A stretch of 64,000 bases of DNA. It comes from Gordonia polyisoprenivorans NBRC 16320 = JCM 10675. GTDB lineage: Bacteria; Actinomycetota; Actinomycetes; Mycobacteriales; Mycobacteriaceae. Shown in pieces: positions 1-10,514 of this stretch; the first letter of the stretch is position 1; each line of letters opens with the position of its first letter. The stretch covers positions 1-64,000 of the forward strand of contig NZ_BAEI01000087.1 of assembly GCF_000241325.1 (NCBI RefSeq). Direction: 5' to 3'. A model generated the notes under the pieces. The model was not told where the DNA came from. It made no database searches and saw nothing but the letters and a program-made list of their open reading frames with translations. Both the position numbers and the translations under genes were made by a program.

Positions 1-41
1 ACGGCGCACACACGGACATCGCGACCACACCGCCGGCCCGG

Positions 42-89
42 GTGATCCCGGCAGTAGGTGATCCCGGCAGTAGGTGAGCCCGGCAGCAG
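42..89. repeat. Three tandem copies of a 16-bp repeat
   Basis: A 16-bp unit GTGATCCCGGCAGTAG occurs at 42-57 and 58-73 without change and at 74-89 with two substitutions; a partial fourth copy begins at 90. It lies just beyond the stop codon of the hydrolase gene, in an otherwise unremarkable non-coding stretch at the window edge. No function can be assigned; it may be a variable-number tandem repeat. Confidence 0.8.
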
Positions 90-118
90 GTGATCGGCGG
101 CCGTCGGTGAGGCCGGGC

Positions 119-1048
119 TCAGGAACCCAGCAACTCGAGCAGCGCCGCGTTGACCGCGTCCGGCTGTTCCTGATGCGCGAAGTGCCCGCTGGCGGGGATC
201 TCCCTGACGTCGAGATGGTCCACCCACTCGCGGCTCTCACGCATCGCATGGTCGGTGATGTAGGGATCGTCGGCACCGCGCAGCGCCATCGTCGGGATGT
301 GCAGTCTGCGGTGCATGAGACGCATGAACCGGATGCCGTCGGGGCGGAACTGCGACCGGAAGGCCCAGCGCTGGTATTCCAGACTCGAATGCGCCACGTA
401 GGGAATCTGGATGGCCGAGCGGTTGAGACCGATGGTCTGCGCGTAGTCGTCGGTGCCGCGCCATGCGCTGCCCGCGCGCTGATCGAAATACCGAGCGATG
501 AAGGCGCCGTCGCGGCGGGTCAGGCGCGCCTCGGCCGACCGGGGGAGCTGATTGCGCAGGAAGTTCGGGAGGAACGCGGTGCGTTGCGGTCCGCGCAGCA
601 ACACGTCGTGGCGCAGGGACCGGGGATGCGGTGAGGCGATCACCGCGATGCGGGACACCGCGCGGGGGTGCAAGGTGGCCGTCGCCCAGCAGACCAGACC
701 GCCGTCGGCGTGCCCGACCAGGGTGGCGTCGGTGTGCCCGAGTGCGCGGACGAGGCCGTTGGTGTCACCGGCCAGCGTCCACCCGTCATAGCCGCGCGGC
801 GGTTTGTCGGTGTCGCCGTATCCGCGCAGGTCGACCGCCACCGCCCGATGACCGGCCTCGGTCAACGCGGTCAGCTGATGACGCCAACTCCACCAGAACT
901 CGCCAAAACCGTGCAGCAGCAACACCAGTGGCCGATCCGCGATCGGCTCGTCGACCTCGACGGCATGAAACCGCAGGCCGTTCGCGCGGACGTCGAGATG
1001 CCGCCAGACGCCGGGGAGCCGAACGCTCGACGGGTCGGGCGCGGCCAT
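119..1048 (-). CDS. Alpha/beta-hydrolase, epoxide hydrolase-like (Rv3670/EphE-type)
   Basis: Predicted 309-residue alpha/beta-fold hydrolase. The oxyanion-hole motif HGFGE is at residues 46-50. The nucleophile elbow reads GHADGG (112-117), putting aspartate D115 where lipases have serine, which is the epoxide hydrolase or dehalogenase pattern. The acid (GADDP, near 260) and the histidine (SGHFAHQE, near 290) complete the triad. No signal peptide is visible, so it is probably cytoplasmic. It begins 3 bp after the stop of the holin-like gene and is probably co-transcribed with it. M. tuberculosis has ephE (Rv3670) beside Rv3669 in the same arrangement. The substrate cannot be told from sequence, and epoxide hydrolysis is inferred only from the Asp nucleophile. 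Confidence 0.88.
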   Translation of the reverse strand: MAAPDPSSVRLPGVWRHLDVRANGLRFHAVEVDEPIADRPLVLLLHGFGEFWWSWRHQLTALTEAGHRAVAVDLRGYGDTDKPPRGYDGWTLAGDTNGLVRALGHTDATLVGHADGGLVCWATATLHPRAVSRIAVIASPHPRSLRHDVLLRGPQRTAFLPNFLRNQLPRSAEARLTRRDGAFIARYFDQRAGSAWRGTDDYAQTIGLNRSAIQIPYVAHSSLEYQRWAFRSQFRPDGIRFMRLMHRRLHIPTMALRGADDPYITDHAMRESREWVDHLDVREIPASGHFAHQEQPDAVNAALLELLGS

Positions 1049-1051
1049 CGC

Positions 1052-1615
1052 TCAGCCCTCGCGGGCGGGCGGGATCCGTGGATGCTCGGCCGTGGCCGAC
1101 ACGGTCGCGGCGGCAGCGTCGTCGGGCACCGCGATCTTGGAACGATCCGCGGCCGGCGGGCCCGACTTGGGCAGCACCGACGGGATCTCCTTGACGGTCT
1201 CGATGGTCTTCTTCGGTCCGCGGATCTTCTTGAAGAAGAGGTAGCCGGCGATCGCGACCACGATGGTGATGACGACCAGCAGTCCGAACACGATGAGGAA
1301 CGCCGCCCAGCGCGGCAGCCACTCGCTGAGGAGTTCGGCGAGGAAGAAGAAAAAGAAGAAACTCGCATACAGTGCGGTCACCCCGGCCACGGCGAGCGCG
1401 CCGGTGCCGGCCCCGGCCTTCTTGGCCTCCGCGACCAGCTCGGACTTGGCCAGCGCCACCTCGGAACGGACGAGCGTCGACACGCTCGCGGTCGCGTCCT
1501 TGACCAGGTTGCCGATGCTCGGCTCGCCCTTGGGCCCGAGGTCGGCGTCGGACAGGGGGATCGAGGGGACCGGACGTCCTCCTGGTGCAGACCGGCCGTT
1601 CTCGTTTCGGCTCAC
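1052..1615 (-). CDS. Holin-X-like two-TM membrane protein (Rv3669-type)
   Basis: Small membrane protein of the actinobacterial holin-X/phage_holin_3_6 type: an amphipathic alanine-rich helix at about residues 40-68, two transmembrane segments at about 71-92 and 102-128, then a basic KKIRGPKK stretch and a disordered tail. The first TM segment holds six consecutive phenylalanines (F86-F91). I start it at the GTG at 1615 (187 aa) because GGAGG lies 5 nt upstream; an in-frame ATG at 1645 has no such site. Despite the family name there is no phage context: it sits in a conserved chromosomal block ahead of the epoxide hydrolase-like gene. The function of such proteins in Mycobacteriales is unknown. 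Confidence 0.82.
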   Translation of the reverse strand: MSRNENGRSAPGGRPVPSIPLSDADLGPKGEPSIGNLVKDATASVSTLVRSEVALAKSELVAEAKKAGAGTGALAVAGVTALYASFFFFFFLAELLSEWLPRWAAFLIVFGLLVVITIVVAIAGYLFFKKIRGPKKTIETVKEIPSVLPKSGPPAADRSKIAVPDDAAAATVSATAEHPRIPPAREG

Positions 1616-1727
1616 AGCATCCTCCGTATCTGGGGTATGGGGCATATGTTGCCATGTCGGCCGATCGAGGTGGTCAGTGCCGCCCGCGGGCGCGGCCTCG
1701 TCACCGACCGACGGGCAGGTGCCGACA

Positions 1728-1773
1728 CGCGAGATGCGCCACCGGGTTGGGGCACCCGGTGGCGCATCTCGCG
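1728..1773 (-). terminator. Strong hairpin terminator downstream of acsA
   Basis: A perfect 20-bp inverted repeat (1728-1747 pairing with 1754-1773) encloses a 6-nt loop. It lies between the acsA stop codon and the next gene on the same strand and should isolate acsA from the holin-like gene. There is no U-tract, as is common for actinobacterial intrinsic terminators. Confidence 0.85.
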
Positions 1774-1814
1774 GGCCGTGCAGCGCTTCTCGCCGCAGGC
1801 GGTCTCCGGCCCGA

Positions 1815-3767
<1,953 letters not shown>

Positions 3768-4223
3768 CTGAGCTGGCCTTTCACTGGTCGGCAACAACAT
3801 CGCGCGTGGCAGCCGCACGTGAGCCGGCTGCCACGAGATCCTCATTGTGAGGGTAGTCACGTTGGATGCCCGTTGCAGGTGGCGGGGCGACGAAAGGTGC
3901 GCGCTCGTCGTCGAGCGGTCGGTTCGTGGGGGTCGGTGTGGCCTGTCGTCGGCTCTGCGCGTTTTGCCGGAGTGCCTGTTTGCAGTGCGAAGAAAAATGG
4001 CCGTTCGCCGAGACGGCCCGATGACTCGTGGGTATGGTTACCTCCCGGTCAGGTTGTTGACAGCTTCCGGCCACGATCCCGTCAGGATCGGGTACGTCCA
4101 CGTCCACGCGCGGTCCACGATGCTGCGCGTGCAATGCAGAAGTCCGGCCGGAGGTGTAGTACAGCGCCTTCCGGCGTCGAATATTGCCGGTTACCACCGG
4201 CGTGCCTCGGAGGGCGATAGCGA
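3768..4223. other. Divergent regulatory region, acsA/dppA
   Basis: 456 bp without a credible gene between the divergent acsA and dppA starts. Besides the CRP-like site there is a TTGACA hexamer at about 4055 on the plus strand without a convincing -10 partner. A short GATCC/GGATC hairpin lies near 4075-4090. ORFs crossing the region have no ribosome binding site and look incidental. Confidence 0.6.
3846..3861. promoter_or_regulatory. Candidate cAMP-CRP binding site upstream of acsA
   Basis: The sequence TGTGA-N6-TCACG matches the CRP consensus TGTGA-N6-TCACA at nine of ten defined positions and is centred about 86 bp upstream of the acsA start. CRP control of acs is known in enteric bacteria and reported in mycobacteria. 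A CRP role here is inference from the motif. Confidence 0.6.
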
Positions 4224-5822
4224 GTGAAACTGAGGAAGATCTGGGTGGCGTTGGGTGCGGCCGTGGTGGCCGCCGGCGTCTTATCCGCATGCGGGAGTTC
4301 GTCGGACGACTCCAACGGTTACATCCGGGTGTACGGCGGTGAGCCGGAAACCGGTCTGATCACCACCACGACCAACGAGAACATCGGCGGCCGCGTCGTC
4401 GACGCACTCTTCACCGGCCTGTATGCCTATGACGCACAAGGCAATCCGCGCCCGGCGATGGTCGACAAGCTGGAGACCGCCGACAACAAGAACTACACCA
4501 TCACCATCAAGAAGGGGTGGAAGTTCGACGACGGTACCGAGGTGAAGGCGCACAACTTCGTCGACGCCTGGAACTTCGGTGCCTACACGCCCAACGCCCA
4601 GAAGCAGCAGAGCTTCTTCGAGCCCATCGAGGGCTATGACCAGGTCGCCGCGGAGAAGCCGACGGCCAAGACCATGTCCGGACTGAAGGTCGTCGACGAC
4701 TACACCTTCACCGTGGCCCTCAAGCAGCCCAACATCGACTTCAAGCTCGGCCTCGGATTCACCCCGTTCAAGCCGCTGCCCGATGTCGCCTTCAAGGACA
4801 TCAACGCCTTCGGTCAGAAGCCGATTGGCAACGGCCCCTACAAGTTCGTCGACTGGCAGCACAACCAGAAGATCGACGTCGAGGCCAAGGCGGACTATCC
4901 CGGTCCCGACAAGGCGAAAAACAAGGGCATCACCTTCGTCGCCTACCAGGATCCCGACGCCGCATACAGCGACCTGCAGTCGGGCAACCTCGACGCCCTC
5001 GAGATCATCCCCACCTCGGCGTTGCGTACCTACAAGAAGGATCTCGGCGAGTCGCAGGTCGTCAACAAGCCCGTCGCCTACAGCCTGACGATGACCATCC
5101 CGGAGACCCTGCCGCACTTCTCCGGTGAGGAGGGCCGCCTACGGCGACAGGCGATCTCGATGTCCATCAACCGTCCGCAGATCTCCGAGAACATCTTCGC
5201 CGGTACCCGGGCCCCGGCCCATGACTTCACCTCGTCGTCGCTGCCGGGATACGACGCCAACATCCCCGGCTCCGACGTGCTCGACTACAACGCCGCCAAG
5301 GCCAAGCAGTTGTGGGCGCAGGCCAACGCCATCGCCCCGTGGTCGGGGAGCTTCGTGATCGCCTCCAATTACGATGGCGGCCACAAGGAGTGGATCGACG
5401 CGGCCTCCAACGACATCAAGAACACGCTGGGTATCGACGCCCACGGTGAGTCGGTGCCGACCTTCAAGCAGCTGCGCTCGGAGATCAACGCACGGACCAT
5501 CAAGACCGCCTTCCGTACCGGCTGGCAGGGTGACTATCCGTCGATGCTGGAGTTCCTGTACCCGATCTATGTGACCGGGGCCGGTGCCAACGACGGCGAC
5601 TACTCCAACCCGCAGTTCGACGCGGCGATCAACAACGCGCTCGCGCAGCCGACCAACGAGGCGGCCTACAAGGCGGCCAACGGCGCTCAGCAGATCCTGC
5701 TGCAGGACCTGCCGGCGATCCCGCTGTTCGACTACGTCTCCACAATGGGTCTGGCCCAGGGGGTCAAGGGAACCATCACCTGGAACAACCTCCCCGACTA
5801 CCCGAACCTGACCAAGGGCTGA
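4224..5822 (+). CDS. dppA: Dipeptide/heme-type ABC transporter substrate-binding lipoprotein
   Basis: Extracytoplasmic solute-binding protein of the SBP_bac_5 (DppA/OppA) family, 532 aa. A lipoprotein signal peptide ends in VLSAC, with lipidated Cys at residue 23, followed by a Gly/Ser linker and the large two-lobed binding domain. The GTG start has GGAGGG about 9 nt upstream. It is the first gene of dppABCD; a 63-bp hairpin separates it from dppB, which probably makes the binding protein more abundant than the membrane parts. In M. tuberculosis the syntenic DppA (Rv3666c) binds peptides and takes part in heme acquisition. The substrate here is not known; peptide is the default guess. Confidence 0.95.
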   Translation: MKLRKIWVALGAAVVAAGVLSACGSSSDDSNGYIRVYGGEPETGLITTTTNENIGGRVVDALFTGLYAYDAQGNPRPAMVDKLETADNKNYTITIKKGWKFDDGTEVKAHNFVDAWNFGAYTPNAQKQQSFFEPIEGYDQVAAEKPTAKTMSGLKVVDDYTFTVALKQPNIDFKLGLGFTPFKPLPDVAFKDINAFGQKPIGNGPYKFVDWQHNQKIDVEAKADYPGPDKAKNKGITFVAYQDPDAAYSDLQSGNLDALEIIPTSALRTYKKDLGESQVVNKPVAYSLTMTIPETLPHFSGEEGRLRRQAISMSINRPQISENIFAGTRAPAHDFTSSSLPGYDANIPGSDVLDYNAAKAKQLWAQANAIAPWSGSFVIASNYDGGHKEWIDAASNDIKNTLGIDAHGESVPTFKQLRSEINARTIKTAFRTGWQGDYPSMLEFLYPIYVTGAGANDGDYSNPQFDAAINNALAQPTNEAAYKAANGAQQILLQDLPAIPLFDYVSTMGLAQGVKGTITWNNLPDYPNLTKG

Positions 5823-5827
5823 GGCAT

Positions 5828-5890
5828 CCCACCCGTTCGGCGGGTACCGGTCGTCACCGCACGGTGATGACCGGTACCCCGTCGGGTGGG
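5828..5890 (+). terminator. Intercistronic hairpin between dppA and dppB
   Basis: A 16-17 bp stem (5843-5858 with 5863-5878, one G-U pair) with a GCAC loop is extended by an outer CCCACCC/GGGTGGG pairing (5828-5834 with 5884-5890). With no U-tract, it is more likely a partial terminator or mRNA stabiliser than a full stop, consistent with excess binding protein over permease. Confidence 0.7.
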
Positions 5891-5919
5891 TCGATGCTGC
5901 GCACGAGAGACGAATTGAC

Positions 5920-6846
5920 ATGCTCTGGTACACAATCCGACGAGTTCTCCAGCTGATCCCGGTCTTCTTCGGGGCCACGCTGCTGCTCTACTTCATGGTG
6001 TTCAGCCTGCCGGGCGATCCGACCGCGGCGATGGGTGGCGGCAAACCGCTGACCCCCGCGGTCCGCGAACAGATCCGGGAGCAATATCACCTCAACGACG
6101 GCTTCTTCCAACAATATTGGCACTATCTGAGCGGTATCTTCACCGGCAACCTCGGCCTGTCCTTCTCCGGACGACCCGTTGCCGACGTGATGGCCCAGGC
6201 CTTTCCGGTCACCATCCGGCTCGCGATCTTCGCGCTGATCATCGAGGCCGTGTTCGGCATCCTGTTCGGCGTGATCGCCGGCCTGCGCCGCGGCGGATGG
6301 TTCGATGCCACGGTGCTGTTCGCGAGCCTGGTGGTCATCGCGGTCCCGATCTTCGTGATCGGCTTCATCGCCCAGTTCCTCTTCGGGGTGAAGTGGGGGA
6401 TCGCACCGGTGACCGTCGGGGCCAACGACGACCTCGCACACCTGTGGCTACCGGCCTTCGTGCTGGCGTCGGCGTCGTTCGCCTACGTCTTACGATTGAC
6501 CCGTAATTCGGTGGCGGAGAACTCTTCTGCCGACTTCGTGCGGACCGCGACGGCCAAGGGTGCCTCCCGTCCGCGGGTGGTGATCGTGCACATCCTGCGT
6601 AACTCGCTGATCCCGGTGATCACCTTCCTCGGCGTCGATCTCGGCGCCCTGATGGCCGGTGCGGTGGTCACCGAGGGCATCTTCAACATCAACGGGATCG
6701 GTCAGACCATCTTCCGCAGTGTGAGTCTCGGTGAGGCACCCACGGTGGTGTCGATCGTCACCGTGCTCGTACTCATCTACCTCGTGGCGAACCTGGTCGT
6801 CGACCTACTCTACGCCGTGATCGATCCGAGGATCCGCTATGCCTGA
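5920..6846 (+). CDS. dppB: Dipeptide ABC transporter permease DppB
   Basis: Inner-membrane permease of the binding-protein-dependent transport family, 308 aa, with an N-terminal TM anchor (IRRVLQLIPVFFGATLLL) and about five further TM segments. The cytoplasmic EAA loop around residues 200-225 (RTATAKGASRPRV) contacts the ATPase. It pairs with DppC. The stop codon lies 8 bp inside dppC (ATGCCTGA), so the two are translationally coupled. Confidence 0.95.
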   Translation: MLWYTIRRVLQLIPVFFGATLLLYFMVFSLPGDPTAAMGGGKPLTPAVREQIREQYHLNDGFFQQYWHYLSGIFTGNLGLSFSGRPVADVMAQAFPVTIRLAIFALIIEAVFGILFGVIAGLRRGGWFDATVLFASLVVIAVPIFVIGFIAQFLFGVKWGIAPVTVGANDDLAHLWLPAFVLASASFAYVLRLTRNSVAENSSADFVRTATAKGASRPRVVIVHILRNSLIPVITFLGVDLGALMAGAVVTEGIFNINGIGQTIFRSVSLGEAPTVVSIVTVLVLIYLVANLVVDLLYAVIDPRIRYA

Positions 6847-7861
6847 CAGTTTCTTCCCACCCGAATCCGAGGCCGAGGTCCTGCGCTCGGACGCCGAAAC
6901 CCTCGGCGAGAGCGACCCTTCGGGGCGTCCGTTGCCGGGCCAACACCGCTTCGTCGCCCCTGACGACGAGGTCGAGGTCCTCGATGCCGACCCGGTCCGC
7001 GACACCGGCGCCTCCGCCGGTTTCTGGAAGGGCGCCTGGCTGCAGCTGCGGACCAGTCCGACCTTCATCGTCGCCTCCATCATGATCATCCTGGTGATCC
7101 TGATCTGCCTGTTCCCGTCGCTGTTCGCCCATCAGGACCCGCGCTACTGCCAGGGCGGCAACAGCCTGTTGCCGCCGAGTTCGTCGCATTGGTTCGGCAC
7201 CGACCTGCAGGGCTGTGACATATACGCACGCACCATCTTCGGGGCCCGCGACTCGGTGATCGTCGGCGTGTGCACCACGTTGCTGGTCTTCGTCGTCGGT
7301 GGTCTGATCGGGGTCCTCGCCGGCTATCTCGGCGGGTGGCTCGACGTACTGCTGTCGCGGGTCACCGACGTCTTCTTCGCGCTGCCGCTGATCCTGGCGG
7401 CGATCGTGATCATGCAGATGTTCACCCACCGGACGGTGTGGACGGTGGTGGCGATCCTCGCCGTCTTCGGCTGGCCGCAGATCGCGCGCATCGCCCGCGG
7501 CGCGACCATATCGATCAAGAACAACGAATTCATCACCGCGGCAACATCACTGGGAGCCTCTCGGCGGCGCATCGTGTTCTCGCACGTGGTGCCGAATGCA
7601 CTCGGCCCGGTGATCGTCACCTGTACGGTGTCCCTCGGTGTGTTCATCGTGACCGAGGCGACGTTGTCCTACCTCGGCATCGGGCTGCCCTCCACGGCGG
7701 TCTCCTGGGGTATCGACATCGCCGCCGGTCAGAGTCTGCTGCGGTCGGGCAATCCGATCCTGCTGTATCCCGCAGGCGCACTTGCCCTCACGGTTCTGAG
7801 CTTCATGCTCATGGGTGATGCCCTGCGCGATTCGCTCGACCCGAAATCGAGGACACGATGA
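6839..7861 (+). CDS. dppC: Dipeptide ABC transporter permease DppC
   Basis: Second permease of the Dpp importer, 340 aa. A hydrophilic, acidic N-terminal extension of about 65 residues precedes the first TM segment (FIVASIMIILVILICLF). Four or five further TM helices follow, with an EAA loop (AATSLGASRRRIVFSH). The extension is longer than in most DppC proteins and has no recognised domain. The gene overlaps dppB by 8 bp and dppD by 4 bp (ATGA), so all three are translated together. Confidence 0.95.
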   Translation: MPDSFFPPESEAEVLRSDAETLGESDPSGRPLPGQHRFVAPDDEVEVLDADPVRDTGASAGFWKGAWLQLRTSPTFIVASIMIILVILICLFPSLFAHQDPRYCQGGNSLLPPSSSHWFGTDLQGCDIYARTIFGARDSVIVGVCTTLLVFVVGGLIGVLAGYLGGWLDVLLSRVTDVFFALPLILAAIVIMQMFTHRTVWTVVAILAVFGWPQIARIARGATISIKNNEFITAATSLGASRRRIVFSHVVPNALGPVIVTCTVSLGVFIVTEATLSYLGIGLPSTAVSWGIDIAAGQSLLRSGNPILLYPAGALALTVLSFMLMGDALRDSLDPKSRTR

Positions 7862-9594
7862 CCGAACAACCCACCACCGCCGAGACCGGCGCCACCGCAG
7901 GCGCCGTCGCCCCGCTGTTGGAGATCCGGGACCTCGAGGTGTCCTTCGGGAGCGCGAAGAACCCGACGCGCGCGGTGTCGGGGGTGAATCTGCGTGTCTA
8001 TCCCGGCCAAACCGTCGCCGTGGTCGGCGAATCCGGCTCGGGCAAGACCACCACCGCCAACGCGGTGCTCGACCTGTTGCCCGGAACGGGCCGGATCACC
8101 GGCGGCACCATCATGTTCGACGGCATGGATCTCACGACCGCGTCGAAGAAGCAGATCGACCACTTGCGCGGCACCGGAATCGGTCTGGTCCCACAGGACC
8201 CGATGTCGAACCTGAACCCGTTGTGGAAGGTGGGATTCCAGGTTCGCGAGGCGATCGAGGTCAACAAGGTCGCCAAGGGTGCCGCCGCCAAGAAGCGTGC
8301 CGCTGAGGTCCTCGAAGAGGCGGGCATGTCCGACGCCGCATCCCGGATGAATCAGTATCCCCACGAGTTCTCCGGGGGTATGCGCCAGCGCGCGCTCATC
8401 GCGATCGGTCTGGCATGCCGCCCGAAACTCCTGGTCGCCGACGAGCCCACCTCGGCCCTCGATGTGACGGTGCAACGACAGATCCTCGATCACCTCGACG
8501 GGCTCACCGACGAACTCGGCACCGCGGTCCTGCTCATCACGCACGACCTCGGATTGGCCGCCGAGCGCGCCGATCACATCGTCGTCATGTACCGCGGCAA
8601 GGTCGTCGAATCGGGTCCGGCCACCGAGATCCTGCAGCATCCGCAGCACGCCTACACCCGGCGGCTCGTGCAGGCCGCACCCTCGTTGGCCGCCCGGCGC
8701 AGGATGCGGGCGACGACGACACCGCGCCCCGGCGGGCCGGATGCGGAGGCCGAAGTCGTCGAGAGCAGCGCGCCGACAACCGATTCCGATGCCCTCATCG
8801 TCGCCGACAAACTGGTCAAGGACTTCCCGGTGCGCGGCAAGGTGCCGTGGCAATCGACCCCGTTCCGCGCGGTCGACGACGTCGGATTCTCGGTGCCGCG
8901 CGGCACCACCACCGCGATCGTCGGAGAGTCCGGATCGGGTAAGTCGACAGTGGCGCAGATGGTGCTCGGCCTGCTGGCGCCGACGTCGGGTCGTGTCGAG
9001 TTCGACGGCACCGACGTCTCGACGGTCCGCGGCCGGTCGGCACTGGCGTTACGGCGTCGTATCCAACCGGTGTTCCAGAATCCGTACGGCTCCATCGACC
9101 CGATGTTCTCGATCTACCGGGTGATCGAGGAGCCGTTGCGGGTGCACAAGATCGGCGACAAGGCCTCGCGGGAGAAGAGGGTGCGTGAATTGCTCGACCG
9201 GGTCGCACTCCCGGCGTCGGCGATGCATCGCTACCCCAACGAACTCTCCGGTGGGCAGCGCCAGCGCGTGGCGATCGCGCGGGCGTTGGCTCTCGAGCCG
9301 GAGGTCGTGGTGTGTGACGAGGCGGTCTCGGCGCTCGACGTGCTGGTCCAGGATCAGATCCTGACCCTGCTCGATCATCTGCAGAACGAGATGGGGCTGA
9401 CCTACCTGTTCATCACCCACGACCTCGCGGTGGTCCGCCAGATCGCCGACGACGTGCTGGTGATGGAGAAGGGACGCGTCGTCGAACACAGTTCGGCCGA
9501 CGCGATCTTCGCCGCGCCGCGCGAGGAATACACGCGCAAGTTGCTCGAGGCGATCCCCGGCCGGTCGATCCCCCTCGGGGGCAGCGTGGCCTGA
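7858..9594 (+). CDS. dppD: Fused dipeptide ABC transporter ATP-binding protein (DppD-DppF)
   Basis: Single 578-residue polypeptide with two complete nucleotide-binding domains. Domain 1 (about 20-270) has Walker A GESGSGKTT, signature FSGGMRQR and Walker B VADEPTSALD. Domain 2 (about 300-570) has GESGSGKST, LSGGQRQR and CDEAVSALD. A linker of about 30 residues joins them. One protein therefore supplies both sites, as in M. tuberculosis Rv3663c. The start overlaps dppC by 4 bp. A short gap follows before the next gene, which has its own -10 element. Confidence 0.96.
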   Translation: MTEQPTTAETGATAGAVAPLLEIRDLEVSFGSAKNPTRAVSGVNLRVYPGQTVAVVGESGSGKTTTANAVLDLLPGTGRITGGTIMFDGMDLTTASKKQIDHLRGTGIGLVPQDPMSNLNPLWKVGFQVREAIEVNKVAKGAAAKKRAAEVLEEAGMSDAASRMNQYPHEFSGGMRQRALIAIGLACRPKLLVADEPTSALDVTVQRQILDHLDGLTDELGTAVLLITHDLGLAAERADHIVVMYRGKVVESGPATEILQHPQHAYTRRLVQAAPSLAARRRMRATTTPRPGGPDAEAEVVESSAPTTDSDALIVADKLVKDFPVRGKVPWQSTPFRAVDDVGFSVPRGTTTAIVGESGSGKSTVAQMVLGLLAPTSGRVEFDGTDVSTVRGRSALALRRRIQPVFQNPYGSIDPMFSIYRVIEEPLRVHKIGDKASREKRVRELLDRVALPASAMHRYPNELSGGQRQRVAIARALALEPEVVVCDEAVSALDVLVQDQILTLLDHLQNEMGLTYLFITHDLAVVRQIADDVLVMEKGRVVEHSSADAIFAAPREEYTRKLLEAIPGRSIPLGGSVA

Positions 9595-9669
9595 CGGTCG
9601 CCATCACCGACGGTCAGCTGCGCGACAGCCCGGGCGGGTCGGTCCGGCGGTGCGGATTATGGTGTTCGG

Positions 9670-10425
9670 ATGACCTCCGACCCGCTCGCACCGCTCGCCG
9701 ACCTGCCCGGGGTGGCCGCCGCGGCCGACGCCGCGCGCGACGCCCTGGGCGCGGTACACCGGCATCCGGCGAACCTGCGTGGCTGGGACAAGACGGCCAC
9801 CGAGGCGTCCTGGCGAGCCGGACGGTCGTCGGCGGCCATCGACGGCGGCAGCGTCGAGCTGCGTCGCGACGGCGACTTCGACGATCCGCTCCTCGCCGGT
9901 GCCATGCGCGTGGCCCAGGCCCTCGACGGCGACTCGCTGGAAAGCCTCACCTCGGTATTCCGGCGTGCTCCCGCACAGGCCTTCGCTCGCCTGCACATGC
10001 TCGCCGCCGCCGATCTCATCGACGATCCCGACGAGCTCGGCCGCCCGCGCGCCGATGCCGACGTCGCGACCCGCCTGGATCTGCTGAGCCAGCTGATCAC
10101 CGGCGGCACCAGGGTGGGTGCGCCGGTCCTCGCCGCCGTCGTCCACGGGGAACTGCTGAGCCTGAACGCCTTTCGATCCGCCAACGGGATCGTCGCCCGT
10201 GCTGCGTCTCGGCTGGTGTGCACGTCGTCGGGTCTCGATCCGCACAATCTCGGCGTCCCCGAGGTGACATGGCTGCGGCGGGTCGCCGACTATCGCGTCC
10301 TGGCGCAGGCCTTCGGCACCGGCCGCGCCGAAGCGCTGGGGGAGTGGATCGTCTTCTGTTGCCAGGCGCTCACCGCCGGTGCGGCAGAAGCGAAGTCGAT
10401 CGCCGACGCCGCACGGGCCGGCTGA
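9670..10425 (+). CDS. Rv3662c-like protein with degenerate Fic-type motif
   Basis: Conserved 251-residue, largely alpha-helical, soluble protein in the position of M. tuberculosis Rv3662c. Residues F168-R177 read FRSANGIVAR, which follows the spacing of the Fic active-site loop HPFx(D/E)GNGRxxR: the Phe, the Asn-Gly pair and the last Arg are kept, but the catalytic His is replaced (NAF) and the first Gly is Ala. H159 lies nine residues before. I infer a Fic-like fold without normal AMP-transferase chemistry; this has not been checked. Translation is probably leaderless: TATGGT lies 6 nt before the ATG. It is annotated variously as an oxidoreductase or conserved hypothetical in relatives. Confidence 0.85.
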   Translation: MTSDPLAPLADLPGVAAAADAARDALGAVHRHPANLRGWDKTATEASWRAGRSSAAIDGGSVELRRDGDFDDPLLAGAMRVAQALDGDSLESLTSVFRRAPAQAFARLHMLAAADLIDDPDELGRPRADADVATRLDLLSQLITGGTRVGAPVLAAVVHGELLSLNAFRSANGIVARAASRLVCTSSGLDPHNLGVPEVTWLRRVADYRVLAQAFGTGRAEALGEWIVFCCQALTAGAAEAKSIADAARAG

Positions 10426-10474
10426 CCGGGCAGACAAACACCGGGCCCACACGACACTGGGCCCACACAACACT

Positions 10475-10514
10475 GCGGGCGGCGATCCGGTTCGAAAACC
10501 GGGTCGCCGCCCGC
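10475..10514 (-). terminator. Terminator hairpin ending the Ms1-like RNA locus
   Basis: An 18-bp inverted repeat (10475-10492 with 10497-10514, one G-U pair) closes a 4-nt loop. Read on the minus strand it is followed by a U-rich stretch AGTGTTGTGTGG. It can also serve the convergent upstream gene on the plus strand. Confidence 0.8.

Noticed and set aside
1052-1615. Holin-like protein as evidence of a prophage
   Set aside because: The neighbours are conserved chromosomal genes in the order known from M. tuberculosis, and no phage genes are present.
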